A stretch of 64,000 nucleotides of DNA, from NCBI GenBank assembly GCA_910583555.1, contig CAJTXO010000003.1, forward strand, positions 133,058 through 197,057. The letters run 5' to 3'. Numbering within the stretch: position 1 is the stretch's first letter; each line of letters opens with the position of its first letter. The notes beneath the pieces are model-generated. The model was not told the DNA's origin. It searched no databases and saw only the letters and a program-made list of their open reading frames with translations. The DNA is from an uncultured Eubacterium sp. (GTDB lineage Bacteria; Bacillota; Clostridia; Lachnospirales; Lachnospiraceae). The position numbers and the translations under genes are program-made. Shown here piece after piece: positions 7,429 to 16,109 of the stretch.

Positions 7429-8791
7429 AAAAATAGTAACAAGCGTTGTGTACTGGCTGTTTGTGGCTGCCATGGCAGTTGTATTCCTTCTTAATTACGG
7501 AGATGTGGACGAAGAGCAGATTGCTGACGATTCCAGTCCGTGTTCTTTGTTTTACTGTGCGAAGGATGGGAAATATGCGGATGAACAGGATCATTTGTCG
7601 GGAAAAGACGGACAGAATCAGATGATGCAGGGACTTACGAAAAAATTATTGCACAGCTATCAAAATAATTCCTATGAATACTATCCCTTTGACTATATTA
7701 AGATAAAGGTGTTTTCGGATTCAGAGCAGAAGATGGTTCTAAAGTATCTGCAGGAAATCACAGGGATGAAAGAGAAAGAGATTCTGACGGGTACAGGGGA
7801 AACAACCGACACGATTCCGGAACAGACTGAAGCATCCGGTGAGGGGCAGTATATAGCGGAACCGGGAACAGGGAAAATGAACGAAGCCGGGCAATATGAA
7901 TTCCGGCCGGATGAATGGAAATATGTGGAAAATCCCTCTGCCTCTGCCAGAGAGGAAGAAAAGATACAGGTTTCATTTCAGAGGTTTATGGAGATTATGG
8001 ATGAAATCAGTGGAATGATTGGGAAAAACTCTTATTTTAGTAGGGAGCTGATCGATCTTTACTATGGCGACAATGATATGGAGGATTCTCCTGTTACGTT
8101 AAAGCAGCATAAAGAATTTTATGACGGGGATCGAATTACGGGGGCATTTGCAAGATACTACTGTGACAGTATTGCTCTGGCGGTACCGATCCTGCCTGTA
8201 TTTGTGATCACTGAAATGATGGCAGGGGACAGGCGGAATAAGGTGAGGGAACCTGTATATACAAAACCGGTATCTGGATTTAAGCTCATTTTTATAAGAT
8301 ATCTTGCTGCGGTCGGGATGATGTTCGTACCTATTTTGCTTTTGCCGGTCAGAAGTTTCATCCTGCTTGCCCAGTACGCGGATTCAATAGGGGCAGCCAT
8401 TGATCTGTTTGCATTCCCAAAATATATTTTTGGATGGATTCTGCCAACACTTCTGTTTGCTGCGGCGCTCAGCCTGTTTCTGAATGTTTTGGCGGGGAGT
8501 TCGGCTTCTGTCCTGGCGATGGGGATTTTTTGGCTGTTTTTCAAGCCGTCCGTCGGTAAACTGGCGGGGGGAAATTATGAATTATGGGACATAGCCATCC
8601 GGCATAACACACTGAAAGGATTCGGGAGGATGCTGCAGCAGCTTGACCGGCTTATCATGAACCGCATATGGATTCTGAGTATCAGTGTTGTGCTCGTATT
8701 ACTTTCGGTATGGATTTATGACGTAAAGAGAAAGGGAGGTTTACGTTTCCATGTGCGGGAATTTATACGTTATCGTAAAAGAGAATGTTAA
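7400..8791 (+). CDS. ABC-2-like permease with large extracytoplasmic loop
   Basis: ATG at 7400 chosen because GAGGAGGG sits just upstream; an in-frame start at 7373 has no such site. 463 aa. One TM helix near the N-terminus (VVYWLFVAAMAVVFLLNY), then about 220 mostly hydrophilic residues rich in E, Q and G. The C-terminal half has about five further TM helices, starting around SIALAVPILPVFVITEMM. This is the topology of bacitracin/lantibiotic-type ABC-2 permeases. The ATPase it would work with is a pseudogene, so the transporter is probably non-functional unless an ATPase is supplied elsewhere. Confidence 0.7.
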   Translation: MRRLFILECKKIVTSVVYWLFVAAMAVVFLLNYGDVDEEQIADDSSPCSLFYCAKDGKYADEQDHLSGKDGQNQMMQGLTKKLLHSYQNNSYEYYPFDYIKIKVFSDSEQKMVLKYLQEITGMKEKEILTGTGETTDTIPEQTEASGEGQYIAEPGTGKMNEAGQYEFRPDEWKYVENPSASAREEEKIQVSFQRFMEIMDEISGMIGKNSYFSRELIDLYYGDNDMEDSPVTLKQHKEFYDGDRITGAFARYYCDSIALAVPILPVFVITEMMAGDRRNKVREPVYTKPVSGFKLIFIRYLAAVGMMFVPILLLPVRSFILLAQYADSIGAAIDLFAFPKYIFGWILPTLLFAAALSLFLNVLAGSSASVLAMGIFWLFFKPSVGKLAGGNYELWDIAIRHNTLKGFGRMLQQLDRLIMNRIWILSISVVLVLLSVWIYDVKRKGGLRFHVREFIRYRKREC

Positions 8792-9335
8792 AGTCGTGCT
8801 GCGGCAGGGGGCGTGGGCGGCAGTTCTGTTTCTCTTTGTGGTTCCACATCTATATGGCATCGCGAACCTCAACGGTGAAAAAGCGGCGGACTGTCTCGGA
8901 AGGCTTGTGGCTTTTGTTGGTATACCGTTGTTTGTCCCCCTGTCAAAACCGGAGCAGGTTTCCGGTCTCCGGGATGTCATTTTAGTGAAAGAGTTTCCAT
9001 ACCGGATCAGTATCTTTCTGCGTGTGGTTTTTGCGGCATTGTTATCGGCGGTTTTCATCTGTATATTTGAACAGTATATGCGATATCGGGGCTGCGATTT
9101 TCCCACCGTAATATATACAGTACGGACAGCCGGGGTCAGTATGCTGGCTGGCGGAGTGGGACTTTTAGGCAGCGCGCTTTTTCGGGGAACGCTGGTGGGG
9201 ATTCTGATGTCTGTCGGTTTTGTGTTTTTGTGTTATGATAATTTTACCGGAATGGTTCTGGAAGGAGTTTCTGGATTTGTTCTGGTGATGGAAGTGTTGG
9301 TGTATGGAAGTGTTCTGTTATTATGTAAAGAATAA
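8751..9335 (+). CDS. small membrane protein, probable second ABC permease subunit
   Basis: 194 aa, overlapping the end of the previous permease by 41 bp. It has about five to six hydrophobic helices, for example GAWAAVLFLFVVPHLYGIA and VFAALLSAVFICIFEQYM, and little soluble sequence. It lies in the same operon as the broken kinase and ATPase. No specific family is recognised; the location suggests a permease or accessory subunit of that exporter. Confidence 0.6.
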   Translation: MCGNLYVIVKENVKVVLRQGAWAAVLFLFVVPHLYGIANLNGEKAADCLGRLVAFVGIPLFVPLSKPEQVSGLRDVILVKEFPYRISIFLRVVFAALLSAVFICIFEQYMRYRGCDFPTVIYTVRTAGVSMLAGGVGLLGSALFRGTLVGILMSVGFVFLCYDNFTGMVLEGVSGFVLVMEVLVYGSVLLLCKE

Positions 9336-9384
9336 AAAGGGTTCATTTTAAAACAGATTGATGCCTTTTTGATACACAATTTAG

Positions 9385-9413
9385 TTGACAAAACCATACT
9401 TCTGTGTTATTAT
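9385..9413 (+). promoter_or_regulatory. sigma-A promoter for the Rpn-family gene
   Basis: TTGACA (9385-9390), 17 bp, TATTAT (9408-9413). The start site would be near 9420, leaving an untranslated leader of about 130 nt before the gene at 9552. Confidence 0.65.
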
Positions 9414-9551
9414 AATAAAAAGCATTACTATTCTTTTATCTTTATGAATCTATTATTTCAAAGAACGTCAATGCTTTATTCCAAAAAATCAGAAAAAGCA
9501 GAGAGGTTGTTTGAAATACAAGGAGCGGGCTCTCTGCGGAACGGAGGGCTT

Positions 9552-10511
9552 ATGGGGAAAAAATCAGATCAGAAAACAGAAACGTGTCAGGAAACACGTG
9601 TGCGGAGAAATTATAAGGATACCGTATTCTGCATGCTTTACCGGGATAAGTCAGAACTGTTAGAGTTATACAATGCAGTAAATGATACCAATTACTCAGA
9701 CCCGGAAGAACTTGAGGTGGCAACGCTGGAAAATGCCGTCTACCTGTCAATGAAAAATGACGTATCCTGTGTGGTGGACCTTCGGCTGAACCTGTACGAG
9801 CATCAGTCCACGGTAAATCCTAACATGCCGCTGCGGGACCTGTTTTATGTGGCAAAACAATACGAAAAAATGATCCAGAAAGAACATCTGGATCTGTATT
9901 CGAGTAAGAGGATCTGGATCCCGTCGCCCCGTTTTGTTGTATTCTACAACGGAACAGAGGAACAGCCGGAGAGGAAGATCCTGCGGCTGTCGGAATCCTT
10001 TTACCACAGGACGGATGAGGTTAATCTGGAACTGGTTGTGCTCCAGTTGAACATCAATCCGGGATATAACGGGGAACTGTTGGGGAAGTGCTGTTCCCTT
10101 TATGACTATATGCAGTATGTGGACAGGATCCGCCGTTATAGCAGTCAGATGGCTTTTGAGGAAGCGGTAGAGAAGGCGGTGTCAGACTGTATCAGGGAGG
10201 GGATCCTGAAAGAATTTTTAGTTGCTAACCGTGCGGAGGTGGTCCAGATGAGTATATTTGAATATGATGAGGAATTACATATGGCGACGGTGTGGGGAGA
10301 AGGGCGAGAAGAAGGATTAGCGGAGGGATTAGAGAAAGGACGGGAGGAAGGATTAGCAAAAGGACGGGAAGAGGGATTAGCGGAAGGATTAGCAAAGGGA
10401 CGGGAAGAAGGAGCCGCCTGGGGTAGGAGATTGCTTGCAGGTATGCGAAAGAGGGGTATGTCGTTGGAAGAGATCAGTGAACTGACAGAGGAGCCGGTGG
10501 AAACCATATGA
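9552..10511 (+). CDS. Rpn/YhgA-like PD-(D/E)XK nuclease family protein
   Basis: ATG at 9552 chosen for its CGGAGGG site; the frame is open further upstream but has no site there. 319 aa. The N-terminal 200 residues look like the recombination-promoting nuclease/putative transposase group abundant in Lachnospiraceae: RRNYKDTVFCMLY, SCVVDLRLNLYEHQS (the D...E-x-Q/H catalytic pattern) and PLRDLFYVAKQYEKM. The tail has near-perfect repeats of EEGLAEG, EKGRE and AKGREEG (about residues 255-295, bases 10306-10410). Such tails, often of variable length, are typical of the family. Known Rpn proteins cut DNA and promote RecA-independent recombination or act in phage defence; the role here is not shown. 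A related gene lies at 42115. Confidence 0.75.
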   Translation: MGKKSDQKTETCQETRVRRNYKDTVFCMLYRDKSELLELYNAVNDTNYSDPEELEVATLENAVYLSMKNDVSCVVDLRLNLYEHQSTVNPNMPLRDLFYVAKQYEKMIQKEHLDLYSSKRIWIPSPRFVVFYNGTEEQPERKILRLSESFYHRTDEVNLELVVLQLNINPGYNGELLGKCCSLYDYMQYVDRIRRYSSQMAFEEAVEKAVSDCIREGILKEFLVANRAEVVQMSIFEYDEELHMATVWGEGREEGLAEGLEKGREEGLAKGREEGLAEGLAKGREEGAAWGRRLLAGMRKRGMSLEEISELTEEPVETI

Positions 10512-10588
10512 TGTATATGTAAGGAGGCGAAAGGGGAAAAAGGAGGGAGTTATTCTCCTAAAATCCTCCCAAAATCCAAATTTTCTAT

Positions 10589-10617
10589 TTGCAAATTTGT
10601 CCAAAATCCTGTATACT
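10589..10617 (+). promoter_or_regulatory. sigma-A promoter for the transglycosylase gene
   Basis: TTGCAA (10589-10594), 17 bp, TATACT (10612-10617), about 38 bp before the GTG start at 10655. Confidence 0.65.
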
Positions 10618-10654
10618 TATCATGTTACAGTTTCAATAACAGGAGGTGAGCGGC

Positions 10655-11533
10655 GTGGCACTTGCGGTAAATGGTGTTTGGGCCAATCCGTACGTGAATA
10701 CGGCTTATGTGGATCAGGGGAACGGGAAAACGACGATTACCCCATTTTCCGATATATTAAAAAAAGAAAAACAGCAGGCGGCATCGGCAGCATCCGCTCA
10801 GACGGCATCATCGTCTGGAGCAACGACTTCGTCCGGAGCAGTGTCTCCGTCTAACGGGATCGTGTCAACAAACGGAACGACCGGCAAAATGTCTTCGGAT
10901 GGCAAGCTGACGACAAAGCTGGATGACATATTCCGGCGAGCCTCGGAAAAATATAACATTTCCTATGATTTCCTCACCGCGGTGGCGAAAGCGGAGTCGG
11001 ATTTTAATCCGAACTGCGTATCATCGGCAGGCGCGAAAGGGATCATGCAGGTGATGCCGTATGAAGCGAAGGAGCTCGGCATTACCGATGTGTTTGACCC
11101 CGAGCAGAATATCATGGGTGCGGCAAAGCTGCTGGCCGCGCATTTGGAAAAATTTGACGGGGACACGACGCTGGCGGCAGCGGCTTACAATGCCGGAAGC
11201 GGCCGGGTGAAGCAGTATGGCGGCGTTCCGCCGTTTAAAGAGACACAAAATTACGTGAAAAAGATCGCCTCCTATATGAAAGAGGGAGTCAAGGTGCCGG
11301 ATAAGACCTACACCGTATCTCCTAATAAATTAAGCGGCGATGTGACGAAAAGCCAAGGGCAGAGCACGCAGGCTTCGTCCGGCGCGCAGAACCAGATTTC
11401 CGGTGCGGTTCCTGCTACAGATGAGGAATTAAATCAGAGCATGGTAGTCGTGGGAAGCGGCGAACAGGCGGTGACGATGACATACGGCGCTTATTTACGA
11501 TATTTGGAATTGGGAAGCCTGGGAGTAGGCTGA
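10655..11533 (+). CDS. lytic transglycosylase (SLT domain)
   Basis: GTG at 10655 chosen: AGGAGG at 10641-10646 is 8 bp upstream, and the alternative GTG at 10646 overlaps that site. 292 aa. No obvious signal peptide. A Ser/Ala/Thr-rich linker (about 45-85) precedes a transglycosylase SLT domain (about 95-210) with the catalytic Glu in VAKAESDFNPNCVS, then GAKGIMQVMP and AAAAYNAGSGRVKQYGG, all hallmark blocks. The tail after about 225 is low-complexity. It cleaves the beta-1,4 bond of peptidoglycan to 1,6-anhydro-MurNAc. The missing signal peptide suggests export through another route, or a flagellar/phage-like role; this is uncertain. gpmI begins 16 bp later on the same strand. Confidence 0.85.
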   Translation: MALAVNGVWANPYVNTAYVDQGNGKTTITPFSDILKKEKQQAASAASAQTASSSGATTSSGAVSPSNGIVSTNGTTGKMSSDGKLTTKLDDIFRRASEKYNISYDFLTAVAKAESDFNPNCVSSAGAKGIMQVMPYEAKELGITDVFDPEQNIMGAAKLLAAHLEKFDGDTTLAAAAYNAGSGRVKQYGGVPPFKETQNYVKKIASYMKEGVKVPDKTYTVSPNKLSGDVTKSQGQSTQASSGAQNQISGAVPATDEELNQSMVVVGSGEQAVTMTYGAYLRYLELGSLGVG

Positions 11534-11549
11534 AAGGAGATTTTAGAAA

Positions 11550-13094
11550 ATGGGTAAGAAACCTACGGTATTGATGATATTAGATGGTTACGGTTTAAAT
11601 GAAAAGACAGAGGGAAATGCTGTCGCGCAGGGGAAAACGCCGGTGATGGACCGGCTGATGGCGGAGTGTCCGTTTGTCAAGGGAAATGCCAGCGGCATGG
11701 CGGTGGGACTTCCTGACGGGCAGATGGGAAATTCCGAGGTGGGACACCTGAATATGGGTGCCGGCCGCATCGTGTACCAGGAGTTGACGAGGATCACGAA
11801 GGAGATTGAGGACGGTGTCTTTTTTGAAAACGAGGCGCTTCTGAAAGCGGTGGAAAACTGTAAGAAAAACGGCTCTGACCTGCATTTGTTCGGTTTGTTG
11901 TCCGACGGCGGCGTGCACAGCCATAACACGCATATGTACGCGCTTTTGGAACTCGCCAAGAAAAATGGCATTGAGAATGTTTATCTCCACGCCTTTTTGG
12001 ACGGACGTGACACGCCTCCGTCATCGGGTAAGGATTTTGTAAAAGCGGCGATGGATAAAATGGAAGAGATCGGCGTCGGACAGGTGGCGACCGTGATGGG
12101 CCGCTATTACGTGATGGACCGTGACAACCGCTGGGATCGTGTGCAGAAAGCGTATGAGGCGTTGGTACTCGGACAGGGTGAGACAGCCGAGTGTGGCGTC
12201 TGTGCGGTACAGCAGTCCTATGATAAAGATGAAACGGATGAGTTCGTGCTTCCGACGGTGATCGTGAAAGACGGGAAGCCGGTGGCGACCGTAAAAGAAA
12301 ATGACTCCGTTATTTTCTATAATTTCCGCCCAGACCGCGCCAGAGAGATCACGAGGGCATTCTGTGATGATAAATTTGAGGGATTTGAAAGGGCGAAGGG
12401 ATTTTTCCCGCTTACCTTTATCGCGTTTACGGAATATGATGTGACGATCCCCAATAAGACGGTGGCATTCCACAAAGTGGAGATCACCAATACGTTCGGG
12501 GAGTTTTTGGCAAAGAACGGTTTGAAACAGCTCCGCACGGCGGAGACGGAAAAATACGCGCACGTTACTTTTTTCTTCAACGGCGGCGTGGAGGAGCCGA
12601 ATGAGGGCGAGGACAGGCTGCTCGTGAATTCTCCGAAAGTGGCAACCTACGACCTGCAGCCGGAGATGAGCGCGTACAAAGTGTGTGAGGGTCTGGTCGA
12701 TGCGATCAAGTCCGACAAATATGACGTGATCATTGTCAATTTCGCGAATCCGGATATGGTCGGCCATACCGGTGTCGAGGCGGCGGCGATCAAGGCGATC
12801 GAAGCGGTCGATGAATGTGTGGGAAAAGTCGTGGAGGCGATCAAAGAGACAGACGGGCAGATGTTTATCTGTGCCGACCACGGAAATGCGGAGCAGTTGA
12901 TCGACTATGAGACAAAGCAGCCATTTACGGCGCATACGATCAATCCGGTACCGTTTATTCTCGTCAATTATGACGAAAACTTCACGCTTCGTGAGGGTGG
13001 ATGTCTTGCTGACATAGCGCCGACCCTGATTGAGATGATGGGGATGGAGCAGCCGAAGGAGATGACAGGAAAGTCGCTTCTCGTTCGGAAGTAA
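11550..13094 (+). CDS. gpmI: 2,3-bisphosphoglycerate-independent phosphoglycerate mutase
   Basis: 514 aa, full length for this alkaline-phosphatase-superfamily enzyme, which interconverts 3- and 2-phosphoglycerate using two Mn2+ ions. Visible motifs: the metal-binding LMILDGYG (Asp12), the phosphoserine nucleophile Ser62 in GQMGNSEVGHLNMGAGR, DGRDTPPSSG, FRPDRAREITRAF (substrate Arg), VNFANPDMVGHTG and CADHGNAEQ. Ribosome site AAAGGAG is 12 bp upstream. Transcription ends at the hairpin directly after the stop codon. It serves the same glycolytic route as gap, pgk, tpiA and ppdK further along. Confidence 0.97.
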   Translation: MGKKPTVLMILDGYGLNEKTEGNAVAQGKTPVMDRLMAECPFVKGNASGMAVGLPDGQMGNSEVGHLNMGAGRIVYQELTRITKEIEDGVFFENEALLKAVENCKKNGSDLHLFGLLSDGGVHSHNTHMYALLELAKKNGIENVYLHAFLDGRDTPPSSGKDFVKAAMDKMEEIGVGQVATVMGRYYVMDRDNRWDRVQKAYEALVLGQGETAECGVCAVQQSYDKDETDEFVLPTVIVKDGKPVATVKENDSVIFYNFRPDRAREITRAFCDDKFEGFERAKGFFPLTFIAFTEYDVTIPNKTVAFHKVEITNTFGEFLAKNGLKQLRTAETEKYAHVTFFFNGGVEEPNEGEDRLLVNSPKVATYDLQPEMSAYKVCEGLVDAIKSDKYDVIIVNFANPDMVGHTGVEAAAIKAIEAVDECVGKVVEAIKETDGQMFICADHGNAEQLIDYETKQPFTAHTINPVPFILVNYDENFTLREGGCLADIAPTLIEMMGMEQPKEMTGKSLLVRK

Positions 13095-13117
13095 ATAGTG
13101 AAAATGAACTTAGTTTT

Positions 13118-13147
13118 GGGGCTGCGGTTTTCGGTCAGCCCCTTTTT
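13118..13147 (+). terminator. Rho-independent terminator after gpmI
   Basis: GGGGCTG (13118-13124) pairs with CAGCCCC (13136-13142), loop of 11 nt, followed by TTTTT. Its position inside the frame that extends mnmA upstream shows that mnmA starts at 13173 and not at 13098. Confidence 0.85.
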
Positions 13148-13172
13148 GCATGAATGGAATGGAGAGCAGAGC

Positions 13173-14249
13173 ATGATGTCTGGTAAAGTTGTTGTCGGGA
13201 TGTCCGGCGGAGTGGATTCGTCAGTGGCGGCATATCTCTTGAAAGAGCAGGGGTATGAGGTGATCGGTGTCACCATGCAGATCTGGCAGGAAGAGGCCCT
13301 GCATGTGCAGGAGGAAAACGGAGGCTGCTGCGGGCTGTCGGCGGTGGAAGACGCCAGACGGGTGGCGGATCATTTGGGCATCCGCTATTATGTCATGAAT
13401 TTCCGTGAAGAGTTCCAAAAACATGTGATTGATTATTTTGTCGGTGAATACAGGAAAGGGCGGACGCCAAATCCGTGTATCGCCTGCAATCATTTTGTAA
13501 AATGGGAGTCTCTTCTGCAGAGGAGTCTGGAGATCGGGGCGGACAGCATAGCGACCGGGCATTACGCGCGGATCGAGCGGCTGGCGAATGGCAGATACGC
13601 GCTCAGAAAATCGGTAACGGCGGCGAAAGACCAGACCTATGCGTTATATGGACTGACGCAGGAACAGCTGGCCCGTACGCACATGCCAGTCGGGGACTAT
13701 GAGAAGGATGATGTGAGGAGGATCGCGGGAGAGGTCGGGCTTCCTGTGGCGTGCAAGCCGGACAGCCAGGAGATCTGTTTCGTGCCGGATGGTGATTATG
13801 CGGCTTTTATCGAGCGCGAGACGGGCCGGGCGGACGAGGCGGGGAATTTTGTCGATATACACGGAAATGTACTAGGCGTCCATCAGGGAATTACGCACTA
13901 TACGATCGGCCAGCGAAAAGGACTGGGACTGGCGATGGGGCATCCGGTTTTTGTCACGGAGATCCGGCCGGAAACGAGGGAAGTCGTCATCGGGGAATCA
14001 GAGGATGTGTTCCGCACGACTTTGCGCGCGAGCGGTCTTAATTTTATGTCCGTGCCGGAGTTTGACGGGGGAGTGCGGGCTGTGGCGAAAATCCGTTACA
14101 ATCACCGGGGCGACGACTGTTCGGTCCGTATGGTGGGACGGGATACAGTGGAGGTCGTGTTTGACCGGCCGCAGCGGGCCGTGACGCCCGGGCAGGCGGT
14201 TGTATTTTATGATGGCGAGTATGTGATGGGCGGCGGGACGATCCAGTGA
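13173..14249 (+). CDS. mnmA: tRNA-specific 2-thiouridylase
   Basis: Start at 13173 or the adjacent ATG at 13176; 358 aa, normal length. PP-loop ATP pyrophosphatase motif GMSGGVDSSVAA, then GGCCGLSAVEDARRVADHLG, the first catalytic Cys in NPCIACN, AKDQTYALYGL (tRNA contact), and the second catalytic Cys in CKPDSQEICFVPDGDY. C-terminal domains follow with GQRKGLGLAMG and RAVTPGQAVVFYDGEYVMGGG. MnmA inserts sulfur at C2 of the wobble uridine of tRNA Lys, Glu and Gln, receiving it from a cysteine desulfurase. It stands as its own transcription unit after the gpmI terminator. Confidence 0.97.
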   Translation: MMSGKVVVGMSGGVDSSVAAYLLKEQGYEVIGVTMQIWQEEALHVQEENGGCCGLSAVEDARRVADHLGIRYYVMNFREEFQKHVIDYFVGEYRKGRTPNPCIACNHFVKWESLLQRSLEIGADSIATGHYARIERLANGRYALRKSVTAAKDQTYALYGLTQEQLARTHMPVGDYEKDDVRRIAGEVGLPVACKPDSQEICFVPDGDYAAFIERETGRADEAGNFVDIHGNVLGVHQGITHYTIGQRKGLGLAMGHPVFVTEIRPETREVVIGESEDVFRTTLRASGLNFMSVPEFDGGVRAVAKIRYNHRGDDCSVRMVGRDTVEVVFDRPQRAVTPGQAVVFYDGEYVMGGGTIQ

Positions 14250-14333
14250 ATAAGTGTTATTACATGAACTTATGCCAGTACCGGATATATTCCTGGGTTG
14301 AGCGCGCAGAAGCGGAGGAAGGCAAAAAAGTGG

Positions 14334-15179
14334 ATGGAAAGTGAAAACATGGAAATCATAATAAAAAAGAATGAGGCTGAGATCAATGAAAATGTGGCGA
14401 GCGGGCTTTTGGTGATTTGGGGAGTTGTCCTGCTGGTTACTTTACTTTGTTGGAGTGGAGTATTTGATATTTATTTTGACATGACGATTGTTCTGCTGTT
14501 GGTAGCGTTGGCCACTTTGGTTGTACCTGCAGTTATGATATTAAAGTTTCATTTTTATAATAATATGATGAAATATCTTATTGTGACTGCAACAGCAATT
14601 ATGGCAGGAACGTCATATGTGTTATTTACGTTTCAAGCTGTAATCGTTTTTGTAGTCCCCACTTTAATAGCCGGATTATATATGAATAAACGCCTGTTAT
14701 ACTATTCCGGAATACTCACAGTTTTGGTTATTATTCTGGTCCATTTGATTACAGGAATATATTTATGCCAGCCGTGGATTGAGCCATTTACAGGTATGGA
14801 AAAAATTCTTAGGTATGGTGCAATGCCAAGATGCTTGCAGTATTTAGGGTGCTTTTTACTTATAAAGTTGATGGTGGACCGATATATGGAAATAATTATC
14901 CATACCGTTTATACAAAAGAGAACTCAACAATTGATATGGATAAGAAAATGGCAGAAGAAAAAGAATTTGAGATGATGTTGCAAGCGTTGACAGAACGTG
15001 AGAGATCTGTTTTTGTATTGATTGTACGTGGGTATACTAATATGCAGATTGCTGACAAATTATATTTGTCTAATGGAACCGTAAAAAATTACATATCTAC
15101 TATCTACGAAAAGATTGGAACTAAAGAAAGAAACTCTCTTATCATGAAATATAATGGTTATGTGAAAGAAGATGACTAA
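14334..15179 (+). CDS. membrane-bound LuxR-type transcriptional regulator
   Basis: About 281 aa from ATG 14334 (start uncertain; GGAGGAAGG lies upstream, and an ATG at 14352 is possible). Residues about 20-195 form six hydrophobic helices, e.g. GLLVIWGVVLLVTLL, TIVLLLVALATLVVPAVMIL and SGILTVLVIILVHLITGIY. A short coiled linker leads to a C-terminal LuxR/FixJ helix-turn-helix: LTERERSVFVLIVRGYTNMQ and IADKLYLSNGTVKNYISTIY. This is a one-piece membrane sensor/regulator with no receiver domain. The gene is visibly AT-richer than mnmA and glmM on either side. The next gene is an anchored metallopeptidase 82 bp downstream; the regulator may control it. The signal sensed is unknown. Confidence 0.8.
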   Translation: MESENMEIIIKKNEAEINENVASGLLVIWGVVLLVTLLCWSGVFDIYFDMTIVLLLVALATLVVPAVMILKFHFYNNMMKYLIVTATAIMAGTSYVLFTFQAVIVFVVPTLIAGLYMNKRLLYYSGILTVLVIILVHLITGIYLCQPWIEPFTGMEKILRYGAMPRCLQYLGCFLLIKLMVDRYMEIIIHTVYTKENSTIDMDKKMAEEKEFEMMLQALTERERSVFVLIVRGYTNMQIADKLYLSNGTVKNYISTIYEKIGTKERNSLIMKYNGYVKEDD

Positions 15180-15261
15180 AGTCATATAAAGTAATGACCG
15201 ATGTAACTTCCTTTTTGTGAATGTATTTTATACATTAAAAAGCAAAAAAGGAGGTTTTTGC

Positions 15262-16035
15262 ATGACGACAAAAACAAAAAAACGTATTTGGGGTATTTTC
15301 ATAGGAATAGGTATACTGCTGGTTGGTCTTCTAATTAATTTTATTCCAACATGGAATTTACAAACCAAAGGAATGAACGTGTTGAGAGGTGAATGGATTA
15401 ATGTCTATTATGAAGCTGAAACAGATGCTGCAAAGGATGTTTTTATATTTGCGAATGCTGAAACAGCTGCAATCGCAGAAAAGTTAGGTTTCAGTGAAAA
15501 GCAGGATGTAAATGTTTATATTTATGATCATCAACGTGTAATGCAGACAAAGAAGTATGGATATGTAGTGCCGTTGTTAGGGCTTGATTGGTATATTGGT
15601 GATAATATTGGAACAGATGTTATTTTAACATCTCCAGCAAATCCAGGAGAAGCACATGACTATGATGAAAATAAATACGCAGTATTGCATGAAATTGTAC
15701 ACGCATATGTTAGCGTAATGAACCCAGATATAGATTTGTGGCTTACGGAAGGAGTGGCATTGTATTTAAGTAATGGTGAGCCATTTTATAAGGAGTACTT
15801 AGAATATGTTGCTATACCAGCATACAAAGATACAACTTCAAATAATCCGCTTACCTTCTCAAACTGTGGAGGTTATACTTTTTCACATACATATATTGAA
15901 TATTTGGATCATACCTATGGCTGGGACCGGGTGTTAAAACTCATCAGTACAAAAAATTATGAAGAATGTTTTAATAAATCTAAAAAAGAAATCTATGAAG
16001 AATGGGTTCATTATATTGATAACTATTATCAATAA
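15262..16035 (+). CDS. membrane-anchored HExxH metallopeptidase-like protein
   Basis: ATG 15262 chosen for AAAGGAGG upstream; 257 aa. N-terminal KTKKR followed by one TM helix (IWGIFIGIGILLVGLLINF), so the catalytic part (about 28-257) probably faces outside. Zinc motif HEIVH at about residue 148 (VLHEIVHAYVSVM), with a Glu about 23 residues later in WLTEGVALYLSNGEP, the gluzincin layout HExxH...E. The rest, including the YTFSHTYIEYLDHTYGW block, resembles peptidase MA-like proteins. AT-rich like the LuxR gene before it. Substrate unknown; outer-surface protein shedding or peptide processing are guesses only. Confidence 0.75.
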   Translation: MTTKTKKRIWGIFIGIGILLVGLLINFIPTWNLQTKGMNVLRGEWINVYYEAETDAAKDVFIFANAETAAIAEKLGFSEKQDVNVYIYDHQRVMQTKKYGYVVPLLGLDWYIGDNIGTDVILTSPANPGEAHDYDENKYAVLHEIVHAYVSVMNPDIDLWLTEGVALYLSNGEPFYKEYLEYVAIPAYKDTTSNNPLTFSNCGGYTFSHTYIEYLDHTYGWDRVLKLISTKNYEECFNKSKKEIYEEWVHYIDNYYQ

Positions 16036-16044
16036 ACTTTTTCC

Positions 16045-16073
16045 TTGAATAAATTTCCCTCTTATGATAGTAT
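16045..16073 (+). promoter_or_regulatory. sigma-A promoter for glmM
   Basis: TTGAAT (16045-16050), 17 bp, TAGTAT (16068-16073), about 35 bp before the glmM start codon. Confidence 0.6.
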
Positions 16074-16109
16074 ATATTAGACATATCATCAATTTGAAAG
16101 GGGATTGTC

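Noticed and set aside
12021..12935. 304-aa open frame antisense to gpmI
   Set aside because: Shadow frame in a GC-rich codon context; gpmI on the other strand is unambiguous.
13098..13172. N-terminal extension of mnmA from 13098
   Set aside because: This stretch contains the gpmI terminator hairpin, and MnmA proteins begin near the SGGVDSS motif.
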